A DNA stretch of 64,000 nucleotides, taken from contig NZ_JBFRXN010000002.1 in assembly GCF_040947875.1 (NCBI RefSeq), positions 496,001-560,000 on the forward strand. Direction: 5' to 3'. Under the pieces are notes generated by a model, which was not told the DNA's origin, did no database searches, and was given only the letters and a program-made list of their open reading frames with translations. Both the position numbers and the translations under genes were made by a program. This document shows, piece by piece, positions 9,601 to 17,722 of the stretch (positions within the stretch are counted from its first letter, which is position 1; each line of letters begins with the position of its first letter). The stretch is from Pseudomonas sp. MYb118. Its GTDB lineage: Bacteria; Pseudomonadota; Gammaproteobacteria; Pseudomonadales; Pseudomonadaceae.

Positions 9601-11870
9601 TGTGCCTGATCGACGCCGCCCTGGACCTGATTCCCGGCGAAGCCGCCGCGTCCTCGCTGGCCCCCACCGCACGCCACCTGACCCGCGCTCGCCAGCTGCG
9701 CGCACTGAGCGCTGGCGCCGGCTCACTGCGCGAGTCATCGACACGCCAGGCCCGTCATCTGGCCGCGCGTTTCGCGGGTTACGAATACGAGCGGCCGATT
9801 GAGTTATGGGCGCTGCAACCGGCGAGCCATGGCCTGTACCGCAATGTCTACCGGCACGCCGACGGCGACTTCATCGTGCGCCAGGGCCGCATCTATCAGG
9901 TGCAACTGAGCAAGGACAAACGCCAGTGGCGCCTGTCGGGCAACCGCCAAAAAACCTACCGCCAGCCCATTGCCCTGGATGAATCAGGGCGCTGGGACAC
10001 CTGGTTCGGCGTCTACGGCACGACCTTCGAAGGTGGCGGCCTGGCCAGTGGGAATCTCCCCGGCCACCTCGCCAACGCGCTGGACCCGCTGTGGCCAGAG
10101 GCGATCCGCCAACGGCTGCCGCGCTGGTGGGTGGATCGGGCCTTTCGTCGCCACCATGAATTGACCGAGACGGCCGATGACATCGCCCTGCAGATCGACG
10201 CCCAGGTCAAACGCACCGATGCCCGGCTGGCGGCTTACGACGCCAGCGCGCAGCGTGTTCCGGCCTTGATCGAGGCTGCCGACGCGGCCTGCGGGGTCGA
10301 TATCGAACTGGGCAACCGCCATTATCAGACGCTTGGCGAATTGCTGCCCCTCACCCATGGCAACAAGCGTCGGGTGCTGCTGGAGTTGCAAAGCAACGGC
10401 GCGTTGCTGCTGACCGACCGCTACAGACGACGCCTGATTTTCGACAATCACCGGGTCCAGCCGCTGCTGGACCGTGCCGATGAACTCACCGAAACGCTGG
10501 ACACGACGCCGGTCGAAGCCCTTGCGCGGCGATTGGCGCTGCTGGAAGAGATCAGGAAACTGCGCCTGGACATCCTCAAGTCGTTCGACACGATTGAGGT
10601 CCGCCGGGGCAATCTCAATCACTGGTATCAGCGCATCACCCTCGGCAGCGACAGGGCCCAGATGACCCAGCAAGTCAGCGAACTGAACGCGCGCCTGAGT
10701 GAATCGAACATTCTCTACCTCAGGGCCGGACACCTGCTGGAAAGCGTGACGCGCTACGACAGCACCACGGACCTGTCGTGGTTCCTGTTGCAAAACCAGG
10801 CACAACTCAAACGCGCGCGGATCGACCGGGCCCTGTTCACGCAATTCAGCCTGCCGGAGGTGACCGCTACCCGGGCGCAGCGCAATCAGATCCTGCTCGA
10901 CTGCATCGAGCAGTACCTGGCGTTTCGCCGCGACATGAAAGCCTGGACCGCCAGTTACCCGCAGCATTTCCATCTGGACGCTGTGCCGTTGCTGCTGGAA
11001 GCCCTGGAGAAAATGAGCGAGCGGGCGCGCAAGGCGCTCGACATATCGCCACCCGCCGCCACGGCCGGTCAGCGCACGAAAAAGGTCTTCCTGACCGAAA
11101 ACGACCAATTGTTGATCGGTACCGAGCGCACCGAACCGGTGACCGGCCAGCGTCAATTCACCTTCACCGGGCAAGACGGCTATATGGAAATCTGGGAGCC
11201 GGCCTCGAACGGCAAATCGCGTCTGTTGAACCCGCAGACCCCACAGCCGCCCCCACCGATTCGCCGGAACCTGGAATCGCTGGAGGCCGAGGCGCGCAAA
11301 CGCCTGAGCGCGCAGGCGGCCTATGAAACACGCGTGCAGTCCTACGCGTCCCAGGACATGCTGCCCATCGACCTGGAGCACATGATGCTCAGCGAGGCCA
11401 ACGAACTGATCCTGCGTGCCCGCAGCATCGAAGAGCTGGCGCCGGACCATGCCCTCATTGCCCCGTTGCGCGACAAGGCCACCGAACTGACGGCCACCGG
11501 GCGCGCGCTGCGAACCCGCCAGTCGCTACAGACCCGCACGCCCACCGACGGCATGCTCGAAGACCTGCTCGGCCAGGCCGTGGTGGAGATTCGCAAGGTC
11601 AGCCCATTGAAGAACCTGGGCAAACGCCGTGACGGACGCGCCGATTACCTGCAGGAGTACGAAATCTGGGACCTGTCGCCAACGCCGGCGAGAGTGCTGT
11701 GGTATGCGCACTTTCACTACGCCAAGGCCACGGCGGCGTTGGGCGCCTTCGAGAAAGCCCACTTGAAACTGCCGGAGCATCGCTTCCTGACCCACGTCGA
11801 CAATGCCGACCTGCCGTATGCGGACATTGGTCGGAAGTCGGCGGTATTGCCGTATTTCGAAAAACTCTGA
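6621..11870 (+). CDS. Large dermonecrotic-toxin-like (DUF6543-type) protein
   Basis: The product has 1749 residues and no signal peptide. Its layout resembles the long Pseudomonas proteins annotated as dermonecrotic toxin domain proteins. An N-terminal helical part precedes a module near residues 610-760 with RMSLEALAQLN and LDLPNAYEQRIL, then a module near 800-870 with GVTLLYLPDSPDGQF. A strongly hydrophobic double segment follows at about 944-1005 (MALGMLPFVGSAIALYDAW, then LLCLIDAALDLIPG), as expected for membrane insertion. Long helical stretches fill 1150-1530, and a conserved-looking tail near 1674 contains ADYLQEYEIWDL and YAHFHY. No catalytic motif is visible. ATG 6621 precedes the first conserved segment; its ribosome site is weak. 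The gene is alone, with no partner or immunity gene. Confidence 0.75.
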   Translation: MTDRRLPRLPSPALLALPPLKALPRHQDESLMLGALTRWRDSAEGLRKLLASVPSSRAMVERLLRQEDPNPQQALSERWRDFWNTRAPGTAVSRQTQAIELYRQHFEAAADWAFAQRIITAQQHGTLLSISDPERAKPDPPSIRIEQPALVLGNESRIKLPGAWVITAEHALNGSQLLYLPSRAIAIVHFERRSALHAWLTQLVPQGLPRDNLRVEYSAHTQPISVGASDLFAVHQQAQADALRQGSRGKPDAQQRAQALAQAEEVDRQRSNSPVIASAPRLDTPPPESDEPALFGSLYADIPWSERQAALHQQREALDALIEEVGDGAGLQPFKDSLNALEKAEQDANKAASTLLQHPRPATFDREFTTLCAAHKAGLKAEAQLQRLLKQLDEEQYRQLLAALDTHSVAASLSLANTTDSATSHALAGAFLVTVAASPPSVLLYWPGTGGGLQRFADRRELERRVLKLAPADNGASLHTQTISGDALEHGLRQLFHDFETRARALADEAPGRDEQLETLRASALATLQVPVHAARNLVFAHRLEQDRSAALADHLPDWLDKLPTPDRNELRSLIEAYLPAMKRSHELLTVALEPRQQFTRKYLQARLRKDFSIKGSFDVQLHIPDTVTWETRYSAGPTGPVPTSVMVAGKKRSRMSLEALAQLNIDSAQSVQQDPLSQRLVLMHREVTADDDQERIRLLNGITPTYLRKILPELDLPNAYEQRILGAFKGAASEAPFVREHRRECLIEPWRLMLKLQGECARLQKHIERDDLKILDIAIDPATSSGQRIALLPARLTVGGKDTPDQGAVTLSGVTFIQEQVSGVTLLYLPDSPDGQFLRRYANLETARKALFNLCLQDRMLHYLAGRALHGDARSHASRLNEAALKHFDRMIGVGAPWPASTSLAAHLLDAHMGRLIIAHRDTSRSNASLQLEHYALEGPRAFNYIKMALGMLPFVGSAIALYDAWAAANQAASAFLRGDVGDGLAELRSVLLCLIDAALDLIPGEAAASSLAPTARHLTRARQLRALSAGAGSLRESSTRQARHLAARFAGYEYERPIELWALQPASHGLYRNVYRHADGDFIVRQGRIYQVQLSKDKRQWRLSGNRQKTYRQPIALDESGRWDTWFGVYGTTFEGGGLASGNLPGHLANALDPLWPEAIRQRLPRWWVDRAFRRHHELTETADDIALQIDAQVKRTDARLAAYDASAQRVPALIEAADAACGVDIELGNRHYQTLGELLPLTHGNKRRVLLELQSNGALLLTDRYRRRLIFDNHRVQPLLDRADELTETLDTTPVEALARRLALLEEIRKLRLDILKSFDTIEVRRGNLNHWYQRITLGSDRAQMTQQVSELNARLSESNILYLRAGHLLESVTRYDSTTDLSWFLLQNQAQLKRARIDRALFTQFSLPEVTATRAQRNQILLDCIEQYLAFRRDMKAWTASYPQHFHLDAVPLLLEALEKMSERARKALDISPPAATAGQRTKKVFLTENDQLLIGTERTEPVTGQRQFTFTGQDGYMEIWEPASNGKSRLLNPQTPQPPPPIRRNLESLEAEARKRLSAQAAYETRVQSYASQDMLPIDLEHMMLSEANELILRARSIEELAPDHALIAPLRDKATELTATGRALRTRQSLQTRTPTDGMLEDLLGQAVVEIRKVSPLKNLGKRRDGRADYLQEYEIWDLSPTPARVLWYAHFHYAKATAALGAFEKAHLKLPEHRFLTHVDNADLPYADIGRKSAVLPYFEKL

Positions 11871-11911
11871 AAAAACCTGGCTCGCTAACCATGCATTCCC
11901 TCTGCTCGCGA

Positions 11912-11990
11912 TGAACGTCAACGATGACACGGGCTGTCTGAATGCCAGCGTTGGCCGGGCGATCATCGCGAGCAGGCTCGCTCCCACAGG
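11912..11990. repeat. REP pair with a degraded left arm
   Basis: The right arm (ATCGCGAGCAGGCTCGCTCCC) is intact. The left arm keeps only CTGCTCGCGATGA. The spacer resembles those of the REPs near 56158 and 56273. It lies just after the giant toxin-like gene. Confidence 0.85.
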
Positions 11991-12085
11991 GGCACCGCAG
12001 CAAGACGGTTATCGACAGACAGCCACAACATGAGACAAACTCAACATATCCGCACTGACATCAAATTTCCCTCATGGAGCCCCCG

Positions 12086-13003
12086 GTGCTTGAAATTCGC
12101 CACCTGAAAACCCTGCACGCCCTGCGCGAAGCCGACAGCCTGGTGGACGCGGCCGACCGCCTGCACCTGACCCAGTCGGCGCTGTCCCACCAGTTCAAGG
12201 AACTGGAAGAACGCATGGGCATGCCCCTGTTCGTGCGCAAAACCAAACCGGTGCGCTTCACCAGCGCCGGTTTGCGCCTGCTGCAACTGGCCGACGCGAC
12301 CCTGCCCCTGCTGCGCAGCGCCGAGCGCGACATTGCGCGGTTGGCCGGCGGCACCGCCGGGCGCCTGCACATGGCGATCGAGTGCCACAGTTGCTTCCAG
12401 TGGCTGATGCCGACCATCGACCAGTTCCGCGACGCCTGGCCGGAAGTCGAGCTGGACCTGGCCTCCGGCTTCTCTTTCGCGCCGTTGCCGGCCCTGGCCC
12501 GGGGTGATCTGGACCTGGTGGTCACCTCCGACCCGCTGGAAATCGCCGGCCTCACCTACGTGCCGCTGTTCACCTACGAAGCCATGCTCGCGGTGGCCAA
12601 CCAACATCGGCTGGCGGGCAAGGCCTACATCGTTCCCGAGGACCTGCTCACGGAAACCCTGATCACCTACCCGGTGGAACGCGATCGCCTGGACATCTTC
12701 ACCCGCTTCCTGGAACCGGCCGACATCGAACCGGCGCAAGTGCGCACCTCGGAGTTGTCGGTGATGATGATGCAACTGGTGGCCAGCGGCCGCGGCGTGT
12801 GTGGCATGCCGCACTGGGCGCTGCATGAATACAGCTCGCGGGGCTACGTGAAAGCCAAGCGCCTGGGTGAGAAAGGCTTGTTCGCCACGCTGTACGCGGC
12901 GGTGCGCACGGACATGCTGGATGCACCGTACATGCGCGACTTCCTGCTGACGGCCAAGGACACCTCGTTCTCGACCCTGGACGGGGTCAGCGCGGTCAAA
13001 TAG
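12086..13003 (+). CDS. metR: LysR-type regulator MetR
   Basis: The protein has 305 residues: an N-terminal winged helix-turn-helix (HLKTLHALREADSLVDAADRL then TQSALSHQFKELEERMG) and a LysR substrate-binding domain. The N-terminus matches E. coli MetR closely (HLKTL, TQSALSHQF, LFVRK). MetR activates methionine genes such as metE with homocysteine as co-effector. I choose the GTG at 12086 because GGAG lies six bases upstream and the protein then starts like MetR; an ATG at 12074 has no ribosome site. No metE gene lies next to it here. Confidence 0.85.
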   Translation: MLEIRHLKTLHALREADSLVDAADRLHLTQSALSHQFKELEERMGMPLFVRKTKPVRFTSAGLRLLQLADATLPLLRSAERDIARLAGGTAGRLHMAIECHSCFQWLMPTIDQFRDAWPEVELDLASGFSFAPLPALARGDLDLVVTSDPLEIAGLTYVPLFTYEAMLAVANQHRLAGKAYIVPEDLLTETLITYPVERDRLDIFTRFLEPADIEPAQVRTSELSVMMMQLVASGRGVCGMPHWALHEYSSRGYVKAKRLGEKGLFATLYAAVRTDMLDAPYMRDFLLTAKDTSFSTLDGVSAVK

Positions 13004-13025
13004 CCAACACCATTCGGGGGATAAC

Positions 13026-13664
13026 TCACGCTGCCTTGCGCTGCTCCAGCATCAACCGCACCGCCAGCCCCGACAGCACGAACCCCATGAAGTAACGCTG
13101 CACCGACAGCCAGGTCGGGTTGTTGACGAACCACGACGCAATGGCCGCCGCGAACAGCGCGATCAGCAGGTTGACGCAGAAACTGACGCTGATCTGGGTC
13201 AGGCCCAGCAGCAGGCTCTGGGTGAACACCGAACCGTGTTCAGGCGAGATGAATTGCGGGAACACCGAGAGGTAGAACACCGCAATCTTCGGGTTCAGGG
13301 CGCGGGTCAAAAAGCCCATGGTGATCAGCTTGCGCGAGGAGTCCGGCGGCAACTGCTGCGCCTCGAACGGTGACCGCGCCCCCGGCTTGACCGCCTGCCA
13401 GGCCAGCCACAGCAGGTACAACGCCCCCGCCCACTTCAACAGCTCATAGGCCATCGGCACCGCCAGGAACACCGCAGTCAAACCTGCGGCCGCAGCGAAC
13501 AGGTGCACGAAAAACCCGGCCACCACCCCGAGCAGCGACGTCACCCCGGCCTTGCGCCCCTGACAGATCGACCGGGAGATCAGGTAGATCATGTTCGGCC
13601 CAGGCGTGAGCACCATCAGCAAGGCAGCTGCGGCGAAAATCAGCAAATCGTGAAGAGGGATCAT
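13026..13664 (-). CDS. LysE/RhtB-family amino-acid exporter
   Basis: A 212-residue integral membrane protein with about six helices. The TPGPN motif near residue 21 is the family hallmark, followed by GRKAGVTSLLGVVAGFF. Members export amino acids or related metabolites; the substrate here cannot be told. ATG 13664 was chosen over a GTG two codons upstream because the sequence then starts like other LysE proteins. The gene converges with metR with only 22 bases between. Confidence 0.88.
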   Translation of the reverse strand: MIPLHDLLIFAAAALLMVLTPGPNMIYLISRSICQGRKAGVTSLLGVVAGFFVHLFAAAAGLTAVFLAVPMAYELLKWAGALYLLWLAWQAVKPGARSPFEAQQLPPDSSRKLITMGFLTRALNPKIAVFYLSVFPQFISPEHGSVFTQSLLLGLTQISVSFCVNLLIALFAAAIASWFVNNPTWLSVQRYFMGFVLSGLAVRLMLEQRKAA

Positions 13665-13683
13665 GGGCACCGTCCGTGGGTGA

Positions 13684-14106
13684 TCAGGCAGTCGTGGTCA
13701 ACGCAGCTCGATAAAACGGCAGGATCAGGTCGCGTGTCAATGGCGCCAGGGTCAGGCCGCCGTCAGTGGTCGGGTCGATCCAGCGCACTTCTTCGATTTC
13801 CGCTGCCGGGGTGACAGCGACATCAATTGCCAGTTGAAAGACCTCGGCCTGTACGACAAAACCCGGCTCATTGGCCGCCGGCGCCGAGAACGGCCCCAGG
13901 TAAGTGGCGTGCGCCGGATCGACGATCAGGCCCAGTTCTTCTTCCAGTTCACGGGCCAGCGCCTGCACCGGTTGTTCGTGGGCCTCGATCTTGCCGCCCG
14001 GCTGCATGAAGGCTTCGGTGCCGCGCTTGCGTACCAGCAGGGTGCGGCCGTCGGGACCGATCAACAGGGCGGCGGCGATGCGGATGATGTGCGCGGAAGA
14101 AGTCAT
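13684..14106 (-). CDS. Nudix hydrolase
   Basis: The 140-residue protein has a complete Nudix box, GKIEAHEQPVQALARELEEE followed by LGL, matching GX5EX7REUXEEXGU. It should hydrolyse a nucleoside diphosphate linked to another group with a divalent metal; the substrate is unknown. It ends 19 bases before the LysE gene start, so the two may be co-transcribed. Confidence 0.88.
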   Translation of the reverse strand: MTSSAHIIRIAAALLIGPDGRTLLVRKRGTEAFMQPGGKIEAHEQPVQALARELEEELGLIVDPAHATYLGPFSAPAANEPGFVVQAEVFQLAIDVAVTPAAEIEEVRWIDPTTDGGLTLAPLTRDLILPFYRAALTTTA

Positions 14107-14150
14107 GAGCGGTGCGACCTTGGAAAAAGCCGCAAGGATCGCATGAGTCC

Positions 14151-14244
14151 CCCTGTAGGAGCGAGCTTGCTCGCGATGGCGCCGTGTCAGTCAATGCACT
14201 TGTGTCTGACACACCGCTTCGCGAGCAAGCTCGCTCCTACAGGG
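14151..14244. repeat. REP inverted pair
   Basis: Two arms of the GTAGGAGCGAGCTTGCTCGCGAT type flank a spacer that itself contains an inverted repeat (GTGTCAG/CTGACAC). It lies between the Nudix gene and the permease gene. Confidence 0.95.
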
Positions 14245-14268
14245 AACAGGGTTGAATCGGGTAGCCGT

Positions 14269-15594
14269 TTACGCCGCCTCCTGGAAATCCATCTCCGGTG
14301 GCTGGCGACGGAAGCCGCCGGTCAGCACCGCCAGGTACACCACGCCGATCGCCAGCCAGCTCAGGCCGAGGTAGATCGCCAGGTGGTCGAGGCTGACCAT
14401 CAGCCACAGGTCCGCCGCCAGGCCGATGAAGGGGAACAGCAGGAACAGCACGAACTCGCGCAGGCCTTTTTTCTCGCCGCCGATCCAGTAATGGAAGATC
14501 ACCGACAGGTTGACCAGGCTGAAGGCCAGGAACGCGCCGAAGTTGATGAACGAGGTCGAGGTGGTGACGTCCAGTTTCAGCGCCAGCAAGGCGACCACAG
14601 CGCACAGCAGGATGCTGTTGATCGGCGTGCCGAAGCGTTCGTGCAGGGTGCCGAAGAACGACTTGGGCAGCACACCGTCGCGGCCCATGGCGAACAACAG
14701 GCGCGAGCCGCTGGCCTGGGCCGACAGCCCCGAGGCGAACTGGCCGACGATCAGGCCGATCAGGAAGATCGAGACGAACAGGTCGCCGCCGATGTTGCGG
14801 GCAATTTCATAGGCCGCCGAGTCGACGCTGTCGAACTGGAACGACGGGTGCGCGACCTGCACGAAGTACGACACGCCGACGAAGATCAGGCCACCGATCA
14901 GGGTGATCAGCATGATCGCCCGTGGGATGGTTCGGCGCGGGTCGCGGGTTTCTTCGGTCAGCGTGCTGACCGCGTCAAAGCCCAGGAACGAGTAACAGGC
15001 GATGGCGGCACCGCTCATGATCAGCGGCATCTGCATGTCGCCGTTGAAGAACGGCTTGAGCGACCACAACGGCGTGCTCGCATCCCCGGCGACGTAATGC
15101 ACGCACAGCGCGACGAACGCGATCAGCACCAGAAACTGCACCAGCATCAACAGGGCATTGACGCCATTGGCCAGTTTCAGGCCGACGATGTTGATCGCAC
15201 TGGTGATGCCGATGAAGGCCAGCACCCACACCCACTGCGGCACCGCCGGGAACGCGGAGTACAGGTACGCCGCACCGATCAGCCAGATGGCCATCGGCAA
15301 AAACAGGTAATCGAGCAGTACCGCCCAACCGGCGATGAAGCCGAGCTTGGGGCTGATGGCCTTGCGCACATAGCTGTAGGCCGAACCGGCCACGGGAAAC
15401 GCCGAAGCCATGCGCCCGTAGCTCATGGCGGTGAAGAACATCGCCACCAGGGCTGCCAGGTAAGCGGCAGGCACCATGCCTTCGGTGGATTGAGCGAGGA
15501 TACCGAACGTGCCGAGCACGATGATCGGCGTCATGTAGGCGATGCCAAACAGCACCACCGACCCCAGTGACAGGGTGCGTTGCAAACGAGCCAT
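14269..15594 (-). CDS. APC-family amino acid or polyamine permease
   Basis: The 441-residue membrane protein has about twelve helices. The N-terminal motif GIAYMTPIIVLGTFG and the GRMASAFPVAGSAYSY segment are typical of the APC superfamily; the closest remembered relatives are putrescine/amine importers of the PuuP type. It is encoded beside an amidase-like C-N hydrolase and a LuxR-type regulator, which suggests uptake of an amine, amide or amino acid used as nitrogen source. The substrate is inference. It is separated from the hydrolase gene by a REP pair. Confidence 0.85.
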   Translation of the reverse strand: MARLQRTLSLGSVVLFGIAYMTPIIVLGTFGILAQSTEGMVPAAYLAALVAMFFTAMSYGRMASAFPVAGSAYSYVRKAISPKLGFIAGWAVLLDYLFLPMAIWLIGAAYLYSAFPAVPQWVWVLAFIGITSAINIVGLKLANGVNALLMLVQFLVLIAFVALCVHYVAGDASTPLWSLKPFFNGDMQMPLIMSGAAIACYSFLGFDAVSTLTEETRDPRRTIPRAIMLITLIGGLIFVGVSYFVQVAHPSFQFDSVDSAAYEIARNIGGDLFVSIFLIGLIVGQFASGLSAQASGSRLLFAMGRDGVLPKSFFGTLHERFGTPINSILLCAVVALLALKLDVTTSTSFINFGAFLAFSLVNLSVIFHYWIGGEKKGLREFVLFLLFPFIGLAADLWLMVSLDHLAIYLGLSWLAIGVVYLAVLTGGFRRQPPEMDFQEAA

Positions 15595-15713
15595 GAGCGA
15601 CTACTCCGCAATTATTAGATTTATGGCAGAACCGAGTTCGGTGCAGTTTTTTTTGGGTGTTGCCTTGTTGTTATTGGGTGAAGGTCAAACAGTTGTGTTG
15701 GCTGTGCGGGCCT

Positions 15714-15789
15714 CTTCGCGGGCAAGCCCGCTCCCACAGGGATCTTGGGCGTTCACAAAACCTGTGGGAGCGGGCTTGCCCGCGATAGG
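15714..15789. repeat. REP pair in outward-facing order
   Basis: Two arms of the GTGGGAGCGGGCTTGCCCGCGAT variant lie at 15714-15741 and 15761-15789. Here the GGGAGCG ends face each other, the opposite of most pairs in the window. They separate the permease and the amidase-like gene. Confidence 0.92.
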
Positions 15790-15816
15790 GCCGGCCCGAA
15801 CAGCACAAAATCCGGA

Positions 15817-16638
15817 TCAGCCCTTGGGAATCATCAACTCCCGCAACCCACCCGCATGCTCGACCAGCTCCCCCGGCAACTTCAGCCGCTGGTCATCGAG
15901 GTAGCGATAATCCTGGCGCGCCGCCTTGAGCTGGTTCAGGTCCAGCTCCACGGTGAACTGCCCTTCCTCGCGGCCAGCCTCGAACAGCAGCGTGCCCAGC
16001 GGATCGACCAACGCGCTGCCGCCGGCGAACAGCAGCCCGCCATCGCCCTCTTCCACGCGGTTGACCATCACCGCGAAGGCCTGGTTTTCCTGGGCGCGGG
16101 CCATGATCGCGGTGCGGTGCGTGGGGCCGTAGGGGTCCATGTTGCCGTTGGTGACGATCAGCAGTTCGGCGCCCAGTTGTGCCAATGCGCGGGCGGTTTC
16201 CGGGAACTCGATGTCGTAGCAGATCAGCAGCCCGACCCGCACACCGTTCCACAGGCAGGTGGCGTAGCGGTCGCCCGCTTCGTACACGCCGCGGTCCGAC
16301 GCCCACAGGTGGGTCTTGCGGTATTTCAGCGCGATACCCTCGGGGGTGATCAACAGGGTGGTGTTGAAGAAGCGGCCGTTGTCGTTTTCGGCGGTACCGA
16401 TCACCACCGCCACATTGCGCTCACGGGCAGCGGCGACAATCGCGCTGACGGTCGGGCCGTCCAGCGGTTCGGCGACACGGGCGACGGTGTCGGCGGACGG
16501 GAAGCCCATCAGGTGGCTTTCCGGAAACATGATCAGTCGGGTGTCGGCGGCGCAGGCGGCAATCGCTGCCAGTGCGCGTTCGAGGTTGTAAGCCGTAGCA
16601 TTGTCACGGCCCGCCAATTGGGCGAGTTCGATCTTCAT
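15817..16638 (-). CDS. Carbon-nitrogen hydrolase (nitrilase superfamily)
   Basis: The 273-residue enzyme carries the nitrilase-superfamily triad: Glu in FPESHLMGF, Lys in YRKTHLW and Cys in LLICYDIEFPE. Members split amides, carbamoylated amines or nitriles; this group is often N-carbamoylputrescine-amidase-like. The ATG at 16638 has AAGGA about six bases upstream. It is divergent from the LuxR-type gene at 16765, which is a candidate regulator, and in the same direction as the permease. Confidence 0.88.
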   Translation of the reverse strand: MKIELAQLAGRDNATAYNLERALAAIAACAADTRLIMFPESHLMGFPSADTVARVAEPLDGPTVSAIVAAARERNVAVVIGTAENDNGRFFNTTLLITPEGIALKYRKTHLWASDRGVYEAGDRYATCLWNGVRVGLLICYDIEFPETARALAQLGAELLIVTNGNMDPYGPTHRTAIMARAQENQAFAVMVNRVEEGDGGLLFAGGSALVDPLGTLLFEAGREEGQFTVELDLNQLKAARQDYRYLDDQRLKLPGELVEHAGGLRELMIPKG

Positions 16639-16764
16639 CGGTATTCCTTGTTCTGCGGGCCGGGCGCCAGAAAGATTGCCCGGTCGGTGTCTGTGCGCCA
16701 GTATGCGCAGCAAGCAACCGGTCAGGGAATCACGCGGCCGGGGTAACACCATAGGGGTAGAGCC

Positions 16765-17565
16765 ATGACACTCTCGCTGGACGACATCGCCTGGCACCGC
16801 TCGGTGGGGCAACTGATCGACGCCCTGGACAAGCCCAATTTCTGGGCGCAACTGGTGCGCCTGCTCGACCAGTACGTGCCATGCGACAGCTGGGTGGCAC
16901 TGCTGTTCAGCGCCGACCAGCACCCGCAGGTGTTCGCCGAATGCCCGGGCGAGGATGGCGGCCCCGATCCGTTGTTCCAGGACTATCTGCGCGGCCTGTA
17001 CCTGCTCGACCCGTTCTACATCGCCTGCCGCGAGCAATCGCGCACCGGTCTGTACCGTTTATCGGAGGTGGCGCCGGAGCATTTCGAACTCACCGAGTAC
17101 TATCAACGATACTTTCGTGTGAATGTCGTGGCTGACGAAATCCAGTTTAATTGCCAGCTCGAAGGCGAACGCACGCTGTGCCTGTCGCTGGGCAGCAAAC
17201 GCCACTTCAGCGCCGAGCAGATTGCCCTGCTATCGTTGATCCAGCCATGGGTGCTCGGCCTGTTGCGCCAACGCCTGCCCTACGAAATCAACGAAATCGT
17301 GGCCCTGGCCCCCGCGCCGGCGCAGGGCGACTGGCGGGTGCAACTGGAGGCGTCGGTGCAGCAACTCAAGGGGGCGCAACTGACCGCCCGGGAGCTGGAC
17401 GTCGGACGCTTGATGCTCAGCGGCTGCTCCAGCAAGGAAATCGCCCGCAAGCTGGAAATCTCCGTGGAAACCGTGAAAGTCCATAAGAAACACATGTACA
17501 GCAAGCTGGGGATCAAGTCCCAGTCCGAGCTGTTTTCGATTTTTCTGCAAGCGCAAAACGCCTGA
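16765..17565 (+). CDS. LuxR-type helix-turn-helix regulator
   Basis: The 266-residue protein has an N-terminal sensory region of about 190 residues that looks GAF-like and a C-terminal LuxR DNA-binding domain (LTARELDVGRLML, SSKEIARKLEISVETVKVH, MYSKLGIKSQSEL). The N-terminal domain lacks the tryptophan/tyrosine pattern of acyl-homoserine-lactone receptors, so it is probably not a quorum-sensing receptor. It is divergent from the amidase-like gene and may control that gene, the permease, or the downstream FMN enzyme. Confidence 0.85.
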   Translation: MTLSLDDIAWHRSVGQLIDALDKPNFWAQLVRLLDQYVPCDSWVALLFSADQHPQVFAECPGEDGGPDPLFQDYLRGLYLLDPFYIACREQSRTGLYRLSEVAPEHFELTEYYQRYFRVNVVADEIQFNCQLEGERTLCLSLGSKRHFSAEQIALLSLIQPWVLGLLRQRLPYEINEIVALAPAPAQGDWRVQLEASVQQLKGAQLTARELDVGRLMLSGCSSKEIARKLEISVETVKVHKKHMYSKLGIKSQSELFSIFLQAQNA

Positions 17566-17573
17566 TGCCAACA

Positions 17574-17679
17574 CCCTGTAGGAGCGAGCTCGCTCCGGGC
17601 GGCGTTCCGACGATGCGGTGTGTCAGATAACAATATTTCAACTGACACACCGCATCGCGAGCAAGCTCGCTCCTACAGG
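17574..17679. repeat. REP pair with one extended hybrid arm
   Basis: The right arm is standard. The left arm reads GAGCGAGCTCGCTCC and then continues GGGCGGCGTTCCGACGAT instead of going directly to GCGAT. The same extension occurs, reversed, in the REP at 27888-27995. Confidence 0.9.
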
Positions 17680-17722
17680 TACTGGTGTATGCAATAACCG
17701 AGTCCGAACCCAGGGAAACCGT

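Noticed and set aside
12074..12085. ATG at 12074 as the metR start
   Set aside because: It has no ribosome site, while the GTG at 12086 has GGAG six bases upstream and matches the family N-terminus.
16765..17565. LuxR-type protein considered as an acyl-homoserine-lactone receptor
   Set aside because: The N-terminal domain lacks the typical W/Y/D pattern and no luxI-type gene is nearby.
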